NCBI GenBank assembly: GCA_937902115.1
Contig: CALGSR010000415.1
Span: 1 to 14,318, forward strand
Direction: 5' to 3'
DNA length: 14,318 nucleotides
From: an uncultured Bacillus sp.
Lineage (GTDB): Bacteria; Bacillota; Bacilli; Bacillales; Cytobacillaceae
Within the stretch, counting starts at the first letter, position 1. Every line of letters starts with the position of its first letter. The position numbers and the translations under genes are program-made. The notes under the pieces were generated by a model. The model was not told the DNA's origin. It ran no database searches and saw only the letters and a list, made by a program, of their open reading frames with translations. This document shows, piece by piece, positions 6,506-12,858 of the stretch.

Positions 6506-7390
6506 ATGTATATTGATGGTGTTTTTTCCGGGGGAGGCATTAAAGGCATTGCTTTAATTGGTGCTGTTGAGGAAATTGAAAAAAGAGGGTTTCAATTTGT
6601 CCGTGTTGCAGGTGCAAGTGCCGGTGCGATTATTGCCGCCTTGATTGCTGCTAAGTATACAAGCAAAGAAATTGACCAGTTATTAGGTGAACTGAATTTA
6701 GGGATACTGTTAGATGAAAGACAAAAAATCCTTCCATTGGCGGTAACGAAATGGATTTTCCTATTTTGGCGGCTTGGTCTCTATAAAGGAAATGAATTGG
6801 AGAATTGGCTTGCTGAGGTGTTAGAGAAAAAAGGGCTGGTCACGTTTGCTGATTTACCGCCGCAAACACTAAGGGTAATTGCTTCAGACTTAACAAATGG
6901 ACGTCTATTGGTACTGCCGGATGACCTTGAAAAATATGGGATTGATCCAAAAACATTCCCAATTGCCAAAGCAATACGAATGAGCTGCAGCCTGCCTTAT
7001 TTTTTTGAACCGGTGAAACTGAAATGCCGTAACGAGACGAGTGTTGTTGTCGATGGCGGAGTACTGAGCAACTTTCCGATGTGGTTATTTGATCAGGAAA
7101 ACGTGAAAAAGACTAGACCTGTATTAGGAATACAGCTTAGCAGTCAAGAGCAAGACCGTCCCAAAAATGAAATTCGCAATGCGATTCAAATGTTTGAAGC
7201 ACTATTTGAAACAATGAAGGATGCCCATGACTCGCGTTATATATCTCGGAAACATGCAAAGAATATTATTTTTATCCCACTGCAAGAAGGGTTAACGACC
7301 GAGTTTTCAATTTCGGCAGAAAAGAAATCGCAGCTTAAAAATCACGGGAGAGAGTGTGCCCGAAAATTTTTATCAACTTGGACGTATTAA
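6506..7390 (+). CDS. yqhO: Patatin-like phospholipase YqhO
   Basis: This is a patatin-family lipid acyl hydrolase of 294 residues. It shows the oxyanion glycine loop S-G-G-G-I-K-G (8-14), the nucleophile elbow G-A-S-A-G with Ser38, and the dyad partner D-G-G with Asp183; further family motifs are A-S-D-L-T-N-G and M-S-C-S-L-P-Y-F-F-E-P. No signal peptide is seen, so it is probably cytosolic or membrane-associated. ATG at 6506 is chosen because AGGGG (6493-6497) lies 8 nt upstream and orthologues begin M-Y-I-D-G-V; GTG at 6497 is inside the ribosome binding site. The physiological lipid substrate is unknown. It stands alone between the nrdJ terminator and the convergent yqhP. Confidence 0.93.
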   Translation: MYIDGVFSGGGIKGIALIGAVEEIEKRGFQFVRVAGASAGAIIAALIAAKYTSKEIDQLLGELNLGILLDERQKILPLAVTKWIFLFWRLGLYKGNELENWLAEVLEKKGLVTFADLPPQTLRVIASDLTNGRLLVLPDDLEKYGIDPKTFPIAKAIRMSCSLPYFFEPVKLKCRNETSVVVDGGVLSNFPMWLFDQENVKKTRPVLGIQLSSQEQDRPKNEIRNAIQMFEALFETMKDAHDSRYISRKHAKNIIFIPLQEGLTTEFSISAEKKSQLKNHGRECARKFLSTWTY

Positions 7391-7404
7391 TTGTAAAAAG
7401 GGCA

Positions 7405-7448
7405 GAAAAAAAGCCGGCACTCATAATGAGGCACGGTTTTTCTTTTTT
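7405..7448. terminator. Bidirectional terminator between yqhO and yqhP
   Basis: An A-rich arm ending in CCG (7414-7416) pairs with CGGTTTTTCTTTTTT (7434-7448); inside it CTCAT/ATGAG (7420-7430) forms the tip. Runs of A and T on both sides let it serve both converging genes. Its right half lies inside the last codons of yqhP. Confidence 0.75.
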
Positions 7449-7813
7449 CCTTTTCTTCCTTCAATAACCGTTAAGTTTGGGTTCGAATCGTTTTTCTTGC
7501 GGATTCTCATTTTTTTGAAGGAAGTAACAGAACTTTGCTTTTGAGTCGGCTTCGATTTCATTTTCACTGCAGATCGATTGACGTTTCCTTTTTTTGATCT
7601 TTTAGCAGCCTTTATGAATGCTCGTTGCTCACGTCTTCCCTGGCTTGGTTTGTAAAAGAGTTTCACAAGGAGAAAAATTACGGCAACGGTCACAATCGTA
7701 AAGAACAGCATTTTTAATAGCGCCATAGGATTTGTGATTAAACTTGAAATCGCACCTATGACGGCAAAGATGATTAATCCAGCAACTGCGTAAGTAACAA
7801 ATCGATTTTTCAA
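7421..7813 (-). CDS. yqhP: Small basic membrane protein YqhP, unknown function
   Basis: This 130-residue protein has two predicted membrane segments (about 7-26 and 31-53). A long, strongly basic, probably cytosolic tail follows, rich in Lys and Arg and ending K-G-K-K-K-N-R-A-S-L. The TTG start at 7813 is chosen because the very strong site AGGGAGGTGG (complement of 7819-7828) lies just upstream; the longer frame from 7855 reads through that site. The match to YqhP rests on position and general resemblance to the B. subtilis protein. No enzymatic motif is seen. The tail could contact membrane phospholipid or nucleic acid, but that is guesswork. The last codons overlap the shared terminator with yqhO. 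Confidence 0.82.
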   Translation of the reverse strand: MKNRFVTYAVAGLIIFAVIGAISSLITNPMALLKMLFFTIVTVAVIFLLVKLFYKPSQGRREQRAFIKAAKRSKKGNVNRSAVKMKSKPTQKQSSVTSFKKMRIRKKNDSNPNLTVIEGRKGKKKNRASL

Positions 7814-7828
7814 GAAAGCCACCTCCCT

Positions 7829-8189
7829 ATGAGCATGATGAGCAATTTCCTTCACTTTTAAACTTGTTTTATATGAAAAATATTTTTTATATACTTTATT
7901 TTATCATGTTTTCGCCTTTGATATGAATATTCAGAAGGAAATAGAAGAGAAAGATGTTCAAAAAAGCAAATAGTAAGTTGTATATTTTAGCAGAAAAGTA
8001 CTCATTAATCCACCTTTATTAAATATATTCTAGCCCGATATAGAAAAAACCTTTAATTTCTCCAATATTTTTTTTAATATAAAAATCTTCCATAAAAATC
8101 ACTTCCTTATCCTATGAATTGGAAAGATAATTTGTTCACGTACAGGTCTTTTATGCAAGGAATAGGGACCTCGGGGACATACTACTAGT
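7829..8189. other. AT-rich intergenic region between yqhP and yqhR
   Basis: This gap of about 390 bp between divergent genes holds no gene of normal size and must contain the promoters of both. No convincing sigma-A promoter could be assigned. On the minus strand two very short frames have plausible ribosome binding sites: 8093-8019 (24 residues, M-E-D-F-Y-I-K-K-N) and 8005-7958 (15 residues). They are described under findings. Confidence 0.5.
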
Positions 8190-8201
8190 GGAGGTGTCAT
8201 G

Positions 8202-8729
8202 ATGGCAGAAGAAAAAAAAGAAACGAGAGAAAAAAGTGAATTGAAAGAACAACCGATGTCCTTTATGACATTGGTGGTTTTGACAGGTTTAGTGGCTGGG
8301 ATTGTATTCGGCGGATTGGCGTACTTCGCTTATTTATTTAATTTAACCACCATTCCGCCAAGAGTTATTTTAGAACCATGGGCGTTAGGTGATTGGAAAA
8401 AAGGATGGCTTGGGACAGTCATTTCTATTATTTTGTACGGAGGACTCTCGATTATTGCAGCTATCATTTATTATGCCCTGTTCAGAAGGTTCAAAAGTAT
8501 GTGGGCTGGCATTGCTTATGGGCTTGCACTATTCCTGCTAATCTTTTTAGTGCTGCATCCGCTTTTCCCGGGGATCGATCCGTTTAACAAATTAACTTTA
8601 AATACGATCGTAACTTCCACATGCTTTTATGCCTTGTATGGCCTCTTTATCGGCTACACGATCAGTTATGAGGAACACTCAGGACAAGAGGATGCGAAAG
8701 GCGACAAGGAAGAGGTTCCCTCAACGTGA
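8202..8729 (+). CDS. yqhR: Conserved membrane protein YqhR, unknown function
   Basis: This is a 175-residue integral membrane protein with four predicted helices (about 21-45, 70-93, 99-119 and 134-155). The N-terminus is charged and Lys/Glu-rich, and the C-terminus is acidic; both are probably cytosolic. Between helices 1 and 2 lies the motif L-E-P-W-A-L-G-D-W-K-K-G, and H-P-L-F-P-G-I lies after helix 3. These match the YqhR family of Bacillus as recalled. The second of two adjacent ATG codons (8202) is preferred because GGAGG (8190-8194) is 7 nt upstream; ATG at 8199 would leave only 4 nt. Its position between yqhP and papA agrees with B. subtilis, except that aroQ does not follow. The function is not known. 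Confidence 0.88.
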   Translation: MAEEKKETREKSELKEQPMSFMTLVVLTGLVAGIVFGGLAYFAYLFNLTTIPPRVILEPWALGDWKKGWLGTVISIILYGGLSIIAAIIYYALFRRFKSMWAGIAYGLALFLLIFLVLHPLFPGIDPFNKLTLNTIVTSTCFYALYGLFIGYTISYEEHSGQEDAKGDKEEVPST

Positions 8730-8821
8730 GGTAATACTAACGGTTCAAGCGTGAGTTATGATAAAATATTCCATGTTGATAATCGTTTAAGGTTCGGTTG
8801 AGATAACGAACGATCAGTGGG

Positions 8822-8865
8822 GATAAAGGTAAGACCGTCTCATACAAGACGGTCTTACCTTTATC
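8822..8865. terminator. Perfect 19-bp hairpin between yqhR and papA, terminator-like
   Basis: Arms 8822-8840 and 8847-8865 are perfect reverse complements of 19 bp with a 6-nt loop. There is no proper T-run after it (it ends TTTATCGAC), so it is not a standard Rho-independent terminator. Its position, about 90 bp after yqhR and 75 bp before papA, fits transcript termination or mRNA protection. Outside it CAGTGGGGA can pair with TCCCCGCTG (about 8897-8905), which would enclose the hairpin in a larger fold. Confidence 0.55.
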
Positions 8866-8939
8866 GACTGTACTAGTAACATTCTGTGCCGAAAAGTCCC
8901 CGCTGATAAAAGGTTCACTTTATTAAAGGAGAGGATCAT

Positions 8940-10001
8940 TTGGAAAAAATCGAAAAACTCCGCGCAGCGATAGAAGTACAAGGCTTAGAAGCGATACTTA
9001 TTACAAGCCCCTTTAACAGGCGTTATGTTTCAAATTTCACCGGTACAGCCGGTGTTGTTTTGATCACTCGGAATAAGGCCTTTTTTATTACAGACTTCCG
9101 CTATGTGGAACAGGCCTCAAAGCAATGTACAGGCTATGAAATTGTTAAGCAGCAAAGAACGATTCCGGATGAAATAGCGAAACTGGTACAAGAACAGGGG
9201 ATCAAAAAACTTGGATTTGAGCCTGATCATATGACCTATTCAACTTATCAGGAATACAGCGGTGCTGTTCCGGCTGAATTCGTACCGGTATCAGGTGTAA
9301 TTGAAAAGTTACGCTTGATTAAGACTGCTGCAGAGATTAAGATATTAAAGGAAGCAGCGGAGATTGCCGATGCTGCATTTACCCATATTTTACAATTCAT
9401 TCAACCAGGTAAAAGCGAACTAGAAGTTTCGAATGAATTAGAGTTCTTCATGCGAAAGGCTGGTGCAACGGCATCTTCTTTCGATACGATTGTAGCTTCG
9501 GGCGTTCACTCTACTCTCCCGCATGGTGTCGCAACGGATAAACGGATTGAAACAGGGGATATGGTGACGATGGACTTTGGTGCTTTGTATCAAGGCTATG
9601 TGTCCGATATTACCCGGACAATCGCTGTTGGTGAGCCGGATGAGAGGCTGAAGGAAATATACTATATTGTCCTTGAAGCCCAGCTTCGCGGTGTTGCCGG
9701 CTACAGACCGGGGATTAGCGGGAAGGAAGCAGATGCTTTAACAAGGGATTATATTACGGAAAAAGGGTACGGTGAATTTTATGGACATTCTGCAGGCCAC
9801 GGAATAGGTCTTGAGGTTCATGAAGGACCGGCTGTTTCTTTCCGTTCCGATACAATTCTCGAGCCGGGGATGGTCGTAACATGTGAACCAGGTATCTACA
9901 TACCGGGGCTTGGCGGTGTTCGGATTGAAGACGATGTGTTAATCAGAAGTGATGGCAATGAACGGCTGACCCATTCTGCAAAAGAACTCATTATATTGTG
10001 A
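8940..10001 (+). CDS. papA: Xaa-Pro aminopeptidase/dipeptidase (M24 family)
   Basis: This is a dinuclear metal peptidase of 353 residues that removes residues next to proline from small peptides in the cytosol. An N-terminal creatinase-like domain (1-125) precedes the pita-bread catalytic domain. The five expected metal ligands are all visible: Asp212 (T-M-D-F-G), Asp223 (V-S-D-I-T-R), His287 (A-G-H-G-I-G), Glu316 (C-E-P-G) and Glu330 (R-I-E-D-D). The substrate-side histidine of L-P-H-G-V is His195. The TTG start at 8940 has AAAGGAG (8926-8932) 7 nt upstream. It is followed 21 bp later by efp, probably in one transcript, an arrangement conserved in Bacillus (yqhT-efp). No signal peptide is seen. 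The exact substrate preference cannot be read from sequence. Confidence 0.95.
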   Translation: MEKIEKLRAAIEVQGLEAILITSPFNRRYVSNFTGTAGVVLITRNKAFFITDFRYVEQASKQCTGYEIVKQQRTIPDEIAKLVQEQGIKKLGFEPDHMTYSTYQEYSGAVPAEFVPVSGVIEKLRLIKTAAEIKILKEAAEIADAAFTHILQFIQPGKSELEVSNELEFFMRKAGATASSFDTIVASGVHSTLPHGVATDKRIETGDMVTMDFGALYQGYVSDITRTIAVGEPDERLKEIYYIVLEAQLRGVAGYRPGISGKEADALTRDYITEKGYGEFYGHSAGHGIGLEVHEGPAVSFRSDTILEPGMVVTCEPGIYIPGLGGVRIEDDVLIRSDGNERLTHSAKELIIL

Positions 10002-10022
10002 TAAATTTAGGAGGATTTTTTT

Positions 10023-10580
10023 ATGATTTCAGTTAATGATTTTCGTACAGGTTTGACGATTGAGGTAGACAATGGAATTTGGCGTGTAATGGATTTCCAA
10101 CACGTTAAACCAGGTAAAGGGGCAGCTTTTGTTCGTTCAAAACTGCGTAATTTACGAACAGGCGCTGTACAGGAAAAAACATTCCGTGCCGGAGAAAAAG
10201 TAGGGAAAGCACAAATTGATAACCGCAGAATGCAATACTTATATGCAAGTGGCGATCAGCACGTATTCATGGACAATGAATCATACGAACAAATTGAACT
10301 GCCAGCAGCCTCTATAGAGTATGAATTAAAATTCTTGAAAGAAAACATGGAAGTACACATCATCATGTACCAAGGAGAAACTCTTGGTGTTGAACTGCCA
10401 AATTCAGTTGAATTGGAAGTAACGGCAACAGAACCAGGAATTAAAGGAGATACCGCTTCAGGAGGTTCTAAACCGGCTACGGTTGAAACCGGCCTTGTTG
10501 TTCAAGTTCCTTTCTTCGTGAACGAAGGAGACCGTTTAATCATCAATACTGAAGATGGAAGCTATGTTTCCCGCGCATAA
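10023..10580 (+). CDS. efp: Translation elongation factor P
   Basis: EF-P enters stalled ribosomes and promotes peptide bond formation at polyproline runs. At 185 residues it has the family's usual length and three-domain beta-barrel layout. The loop that reaches the peptidyl-transferase centre reads K-P-G-K-G-A-A-F, with Lys32 as the residue that is post-translationally modified in Bacillus. The C-terminal motif N-E-G-D-R-L-I-I-N-T-E-D-G-S-Y is also typical. The ATG at 10023 is preceded by AGGAGG at a normal distance. It is closely linked to papA upstream and closed by its own terminator. Its role in translating proline-rich stretches is general and not tied to its neighbours. Confidence 0.98.
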   Translation: MISVNDFRTGLTIEVDNGIWRVMDFQHVKPGKGAAFVRSKLRNLRTGAVQEKTFRAGEKVGKAQIDNRRMQYLYASGDQHVFMDNESYEQIELPAASIEYELKFLKENMEVHIIMYQGETLGVELPNSVELEVTATEPGIKGDTASGGSKPATVETGLVVQVPFFVNEGDRLIINTEDGSYVSRA

Positions 10581-10591
10581 TCTCGAATATG

Positions 10592-10627
10592 AAAAAGCAA
10601 TGGCCTTAGGCTGTTGCTTTTTTTGAT
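10592..10627 (+). terminator. Rho-independent terminator after efp
   Basis: AAAAAGCAA (10592-10600) pairs with TTGCTTTTT, with an inner GCC/GGC pairing around a TTA loop and a tail of seven Ts. It separates efp from the sporulation operon. Confidence 0.88.
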
Positions 10628-10711
10628 TTCCTCAAAAGATCTTCGTCTGATGGCTGCTTTCATTTTCATTGCAATGATAGTCCCCCTCCATTTTTTTATA
10701 GCGGTTTACAG

Positions 10712-10740
10712 TAATATTGTGGTCAAGCAGGCCATACATT
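10712..10740 (+). promoter_or_regulatory. Sigma-E (mother cell) promoter of the spoIIIA operon
   Basis: TAATATT (10712-10718) matches the sigma-E -35 consensus KMATATT at all positions. After a 14-nt spacer, CATACATT (10733-10740) matches the -10 consensus CATACAHT exactly. Transcription would begin near 10747, leaving a leader of about 30 nt before the GTG of spoIIIAA. This agrees with the known mother-cell expression of spoIIIA. Confidence 0.9.
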
Positions 10741-10777
10741 TAAATGAGCACTAAACAAATAAGAGGAGGAATCATTT

Positions 10778-11701
10778 GTGCAGACCGTTTTATCTTTTTT
10801 GCCTAAAAGCATCAGTTATCAGATCAATCAAATCCCTCCTATTGAAATAAACGAAATTGAAGAAATTCGTGTTCGAGTTTCTCGACCGCTTGAAATTTCC
10901 GCAAAAGGGACGGTGCAGTATTTTCCCTATATCGTGAAGTCAGATGATGCGGCCCATCTGTTAAATAAAATCAGTCATTTTTCCATTTATGCTTTGGAAG
11001 AGGAATTAAAGCGTGGCTACATCACGATTGAAGGCGGACACCGTGTCGGACTTGCGGGAAAGGTAATTCTTGAGGGGGGAAAGGTGAAAGCGATTCGAGA
11101 TGTTTCTTCCTTCAATATTAGGATTGCTAGGGAGAAGATTGGGATTGCTGATTCGATCGTTAGCGCTCTGTATGATAAGCGCTGGTATCATACGATGATT
11201 ATCGGACCACCGCAAACTGGAAAGACCACACTATTACGGGATCTAGCCCGGATTATTTCTAGTGGTGACAAGGATGGGAAATTTCCCGCAGCCAAGGTCG
11301 GGATTGTTGATGAACGCTCTGAAATTGCCGGCTGTGTCTCAGGTATTCCACAAATGTCCTTTGGTCCGCGGCTTGATGTCATGGATGCCTGTCCGAAGGC
11401 AGAGGGCATGATGATGATGATTCGCTCTATGAGTCCTGATGTTCTGATTGTCGACGAGATCGGCAGGAAAGAGGACAGTGAAGCAATCTTGGAAGCAGTC
11501 AATGCGGGGATCAAATTAATGATGACCACCCACGGCGAGTCGTTAGAGGAGATTCGGAGCAGGCCCTCATTAAAAAGAATCCTCGACGAACAGATCTTTC
11601 AGCGTTTTATTGTGCTAAGCCGCCAGAAGGGACCCGGAACGGTGACTAGAATTGAAGATAACAACGGCCGGGAATTGAGATGCAGAGTGAGTGTGAAGTA
11701 A
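10778..11701 (+). CDS. spoIIIAA: Stage III sporulation ATPase SpoIIIAA
   Basis: This is the cytosolic ATPase of the SpoIIIA-SpoIIQ channel that joins mother cell and forespore, related to secretion ATPases of type II/IV systems. At 307 residues it equals the B. subtilis protein in length. Walker A is G-P-P-Q-T-G-K-T-T (143-151) and Walker B is L-I-V-D-E-I-G (223-229). Other family motifs are I-E-E-I-R-V-R-V near the start, E-E-E-L-K-R-G-Y-I-T-I-E-G-G-H-R-V-G and V-D-E-R-S-E-I-A-G-C. The start is GTG at 10778, with AAGAGGAGG 8 nt upstream. It is the first gene of the operon under the sigma-E promoter, and its TAA abuts the ATG of spoIIIAB. Confidence 0.97.
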   Translation: MQTVLSFLPKSISYQINQIPPIEINEIEEIRVRVSRPLEISAKGTVQYFPYIVKSDDAAHLLNKISHFSIYALEEELKRGYITIEGGHRVGLAGKVILEGGKVKAIRDVSSFNIRIAREKIGIADSIVSALYDKRWYHTMIIGPPQTGKTTLLRDLARIISSGDKDGKFPAAKVGIVDERSEIAGCVSGIPQMSFGPRLDVMDACPKAEGMMMMIRSMSPDVLIVDEIGRKEDSEAILEAVNAGIKLMMTTHGESLEEIRSRPSLKRILDEQIFQRFIVLSRQKGPGTVTRIEDNNGRELRCRVSVK

Positions 11702-12217
11702 ATGGTGAAAATCATTGGTGCCGCATTGATCATGATTGCTACCACATGGGCGGGGTTTGAAACGGCCAGGCAGTTAAGTGAAAGGCCCCGTCAGCTCCGA
11801 GCCTTACGTTCAGCACTTCAGTCTTTAGAAGTCGAGATTATGTATGGGCATACCCCACTCCATGAAGCATCACGCAGAATTGCTGCTCAAATCCCAAATC
11901 CATTGGCAGAATTCTTTTTCAAATTCGCCCAGAAACTGGTAGAAACTGAAACGACCGTCAAGGATGCCTGGGAGGAAGTACTTGCGGAAGTATGGGGAAT
12001 GACTGCGTTAAAAAGCAATGAGCTGGAAATTATGAAGCAATTTGGGGAAACCCTTGGACGGCATGATCGCTTGTCCCAGCAAAAGCAAATCCATCTTGCC
12101 TCGACCCATCTGGAAAGAGAGGAAAATGAAGCACGCGATATCCAAACAAGGTACGAGAAAATGGTGAAAAGCGTAGGGTTTTTAGCAGGGATGCTGCTGA
12201 TCATTTTATTGCTGTAA
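11702..12217 (+). CDS. spoIIIAB: Stage III sporulation protein SpoIIIAB
   Basis: This 171-residue protein of the SpoIIIA complex has an N-terminal membrane segment (about 3-19) and a C-terminal one (about 156-171) around a helical domain. That domain resembles the inner-membrane platform proteins (GspF-like) of type II secretion. The helical domain is rich in Glu, Arg and Gln (E-R-P-R-Q-L-R-A-L-R, H-L-E-R-E-E-N-E-A), as in orthologues. Its length matches B. subtilis. The ATG follows directly on the spoIIIAA stop without a strong ribosome binding site of its own, so translation is probably coupled to the upstream gene. Confidence 0.95.
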   Translation: MVKIIGAALIMIATTWAGFETARQLSERPRQLRALRSALQSLEVEIMYGHTPLHEASRRIAAQIPNPLAEFFFKFAQKLVETETTVKDAWEEVLAEVWGMTALKSNELEIMKQFGETLGRHDRLSQQKQIHLASTHLEREENEARDIQTRYEKMVKSVGFLAGMLLIILLL

Positions 12218-12236
12218 AGCTGAGGAGGAACTTAAG

Positions 12237-12443
12237 ATGGGGCTTGAAGTTGAAATTATCTTTAAAATTGCCGGAGTAGGAATTGTTGTGGCGTTTTTAC
12301 ATACGATTCTTGACCAAGTTGGCAAAAAGGAATATGCCCAGTGGGTGACCCTGTTTGGATTTATTTATATTTTATTTATGGTCGCAACGATCGTGGATGA
12401 CCTTTTTCAAAAAATTAAATCCGTCTTTTTATTTCAAGGCTAA
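12237..12443 (+). CDS. spoIIIAC: Stage III sporulation protein SpoIIIAC
   Basis: This is a 68-residue protein with two membrane helices (about 8-26 and 36-55) joined by the polar loop L-D-Q-V-G-K-K-E-Y-A-Q-W. The size and topology are exactly those of SpoIIIAC, a small membrane component of the feeding-tube complex. GAGGAGG (12222-12228) stands 8 nt before the ATG. It lies 19 bp after spoIIIAB and 14 bp before the proposed start of spoIIIAD, inside the operon. Confidence 0.95.
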   Translation: MGLEVEIIFKIAGVGIVVAFLHTILDQVGKKEYAQWVTLFGFIYILFMVATIVDDLFQKIKSVFLFQG

Positions 12444-12450
12444 AGGAGGG
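12442..12450 (+). promoter_or_regulatory. Ribosome binding site of spoIIIAD
   Basis: AAAGGAGGG, which overlaps the spoIIIAC stop codon (12441-12443), is close to a perfect complement of the 16S rRNA 3' end. Its GGAGG core ends 8 nt before the ATT at 12458 and 5 nt before the ACG at 12455. It fixes the start region of spoIIIAD although no ATG, GTG or TTG is in frame there. Confidence 0.85.
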
Positions 12451-12457
12451 ATTTACG

Positions 12458-12847
12458 ATTGAGATTTTTCAAATTATTGGAATCGCCTTAATTGCGACCT
12501 TCCTTGCCTTAATTGTAAAGGAACAGAAACCAAACTTTGCCTTTTTAATTATTGTTTTCACCGGCTGTGCGATCTTTCTTTTTCTCGTGGATCAAATCTA
12601 TGCCATTATTTCGATGATTGAAAAAATGGCCATCAATGCAAAAGTGAATTTAATCTATGTTGAGACGATTTTAAAGATTATTGGGATTGCCTATATCGCG
12701 GAATTCGCGGCACAAATATCGAAGGATGCGGGACAAGGTTCGATTGCTTCCAAAATTGAAATGGGAGGGAAAATTTTAATCCTGGCGATGGCGATCCCAA
12801 TTTTAACTGTACTAATCGAAACCATTATCCAGCTAATCCCGAATTGA
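12458..12847 (+). CDS. spoIIIAD: Stage III sporulation protein SpoIIIAD, probable ATT start
   Basis: This is a four-helix membrane protein of the SpoIIIA complex, 129 residues (133 in B. subtilis). Helices lie near 4-20, 28-48, 70-88 and 106-127. The conserved stretches are L-I-V-K-E-Q-K-P, N-L-I-Y-V-E-T-I-L-K-I-I-G-I-A-Y-I-A-E-F and K-D-A-G-Q-G-S-I-A-S-K-I-E. Homologous sequence extends upstream of the first canonical in-frame start (GTG 12587) to E-I-F-Q-I-I-G-I-A-L-I-A-T-F. Between the in-frame stop at 12416 and 12587 there is no ATG, GTG or TTG. ATT at 12458 is therefore taken as the start, 8 nt from a strong ribosome binding site. ACG at 12455, perhaps a mutated ATG, is the alternative. 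Calling it from GTG 12587 would lose the first helix and most of the second. Confidence 0.9.
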   Translation: MEIFQIIGIALIATFLALIVKEQKPNFAFLIIVFTGCAIFLFLVDQIYAIISMIEKMAINAKVNLIYVETILKIIGIAYIAEFAAQISKDAGQGSIASKIEMGGKILILAMAIPILTVLIETIIQLIPN

Positions 12848-12858
12848 GGTGAAATAAA

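Noticed and set aside
8155..8184. Sigma-G-like promoter (GCAAG, 18 nt, CATACTA) before yqhR
   Set aside because: The -10 match is good, but transcription would start at about 8191, inside the ribosome binding site of yqhR, so the transcript would lack it.
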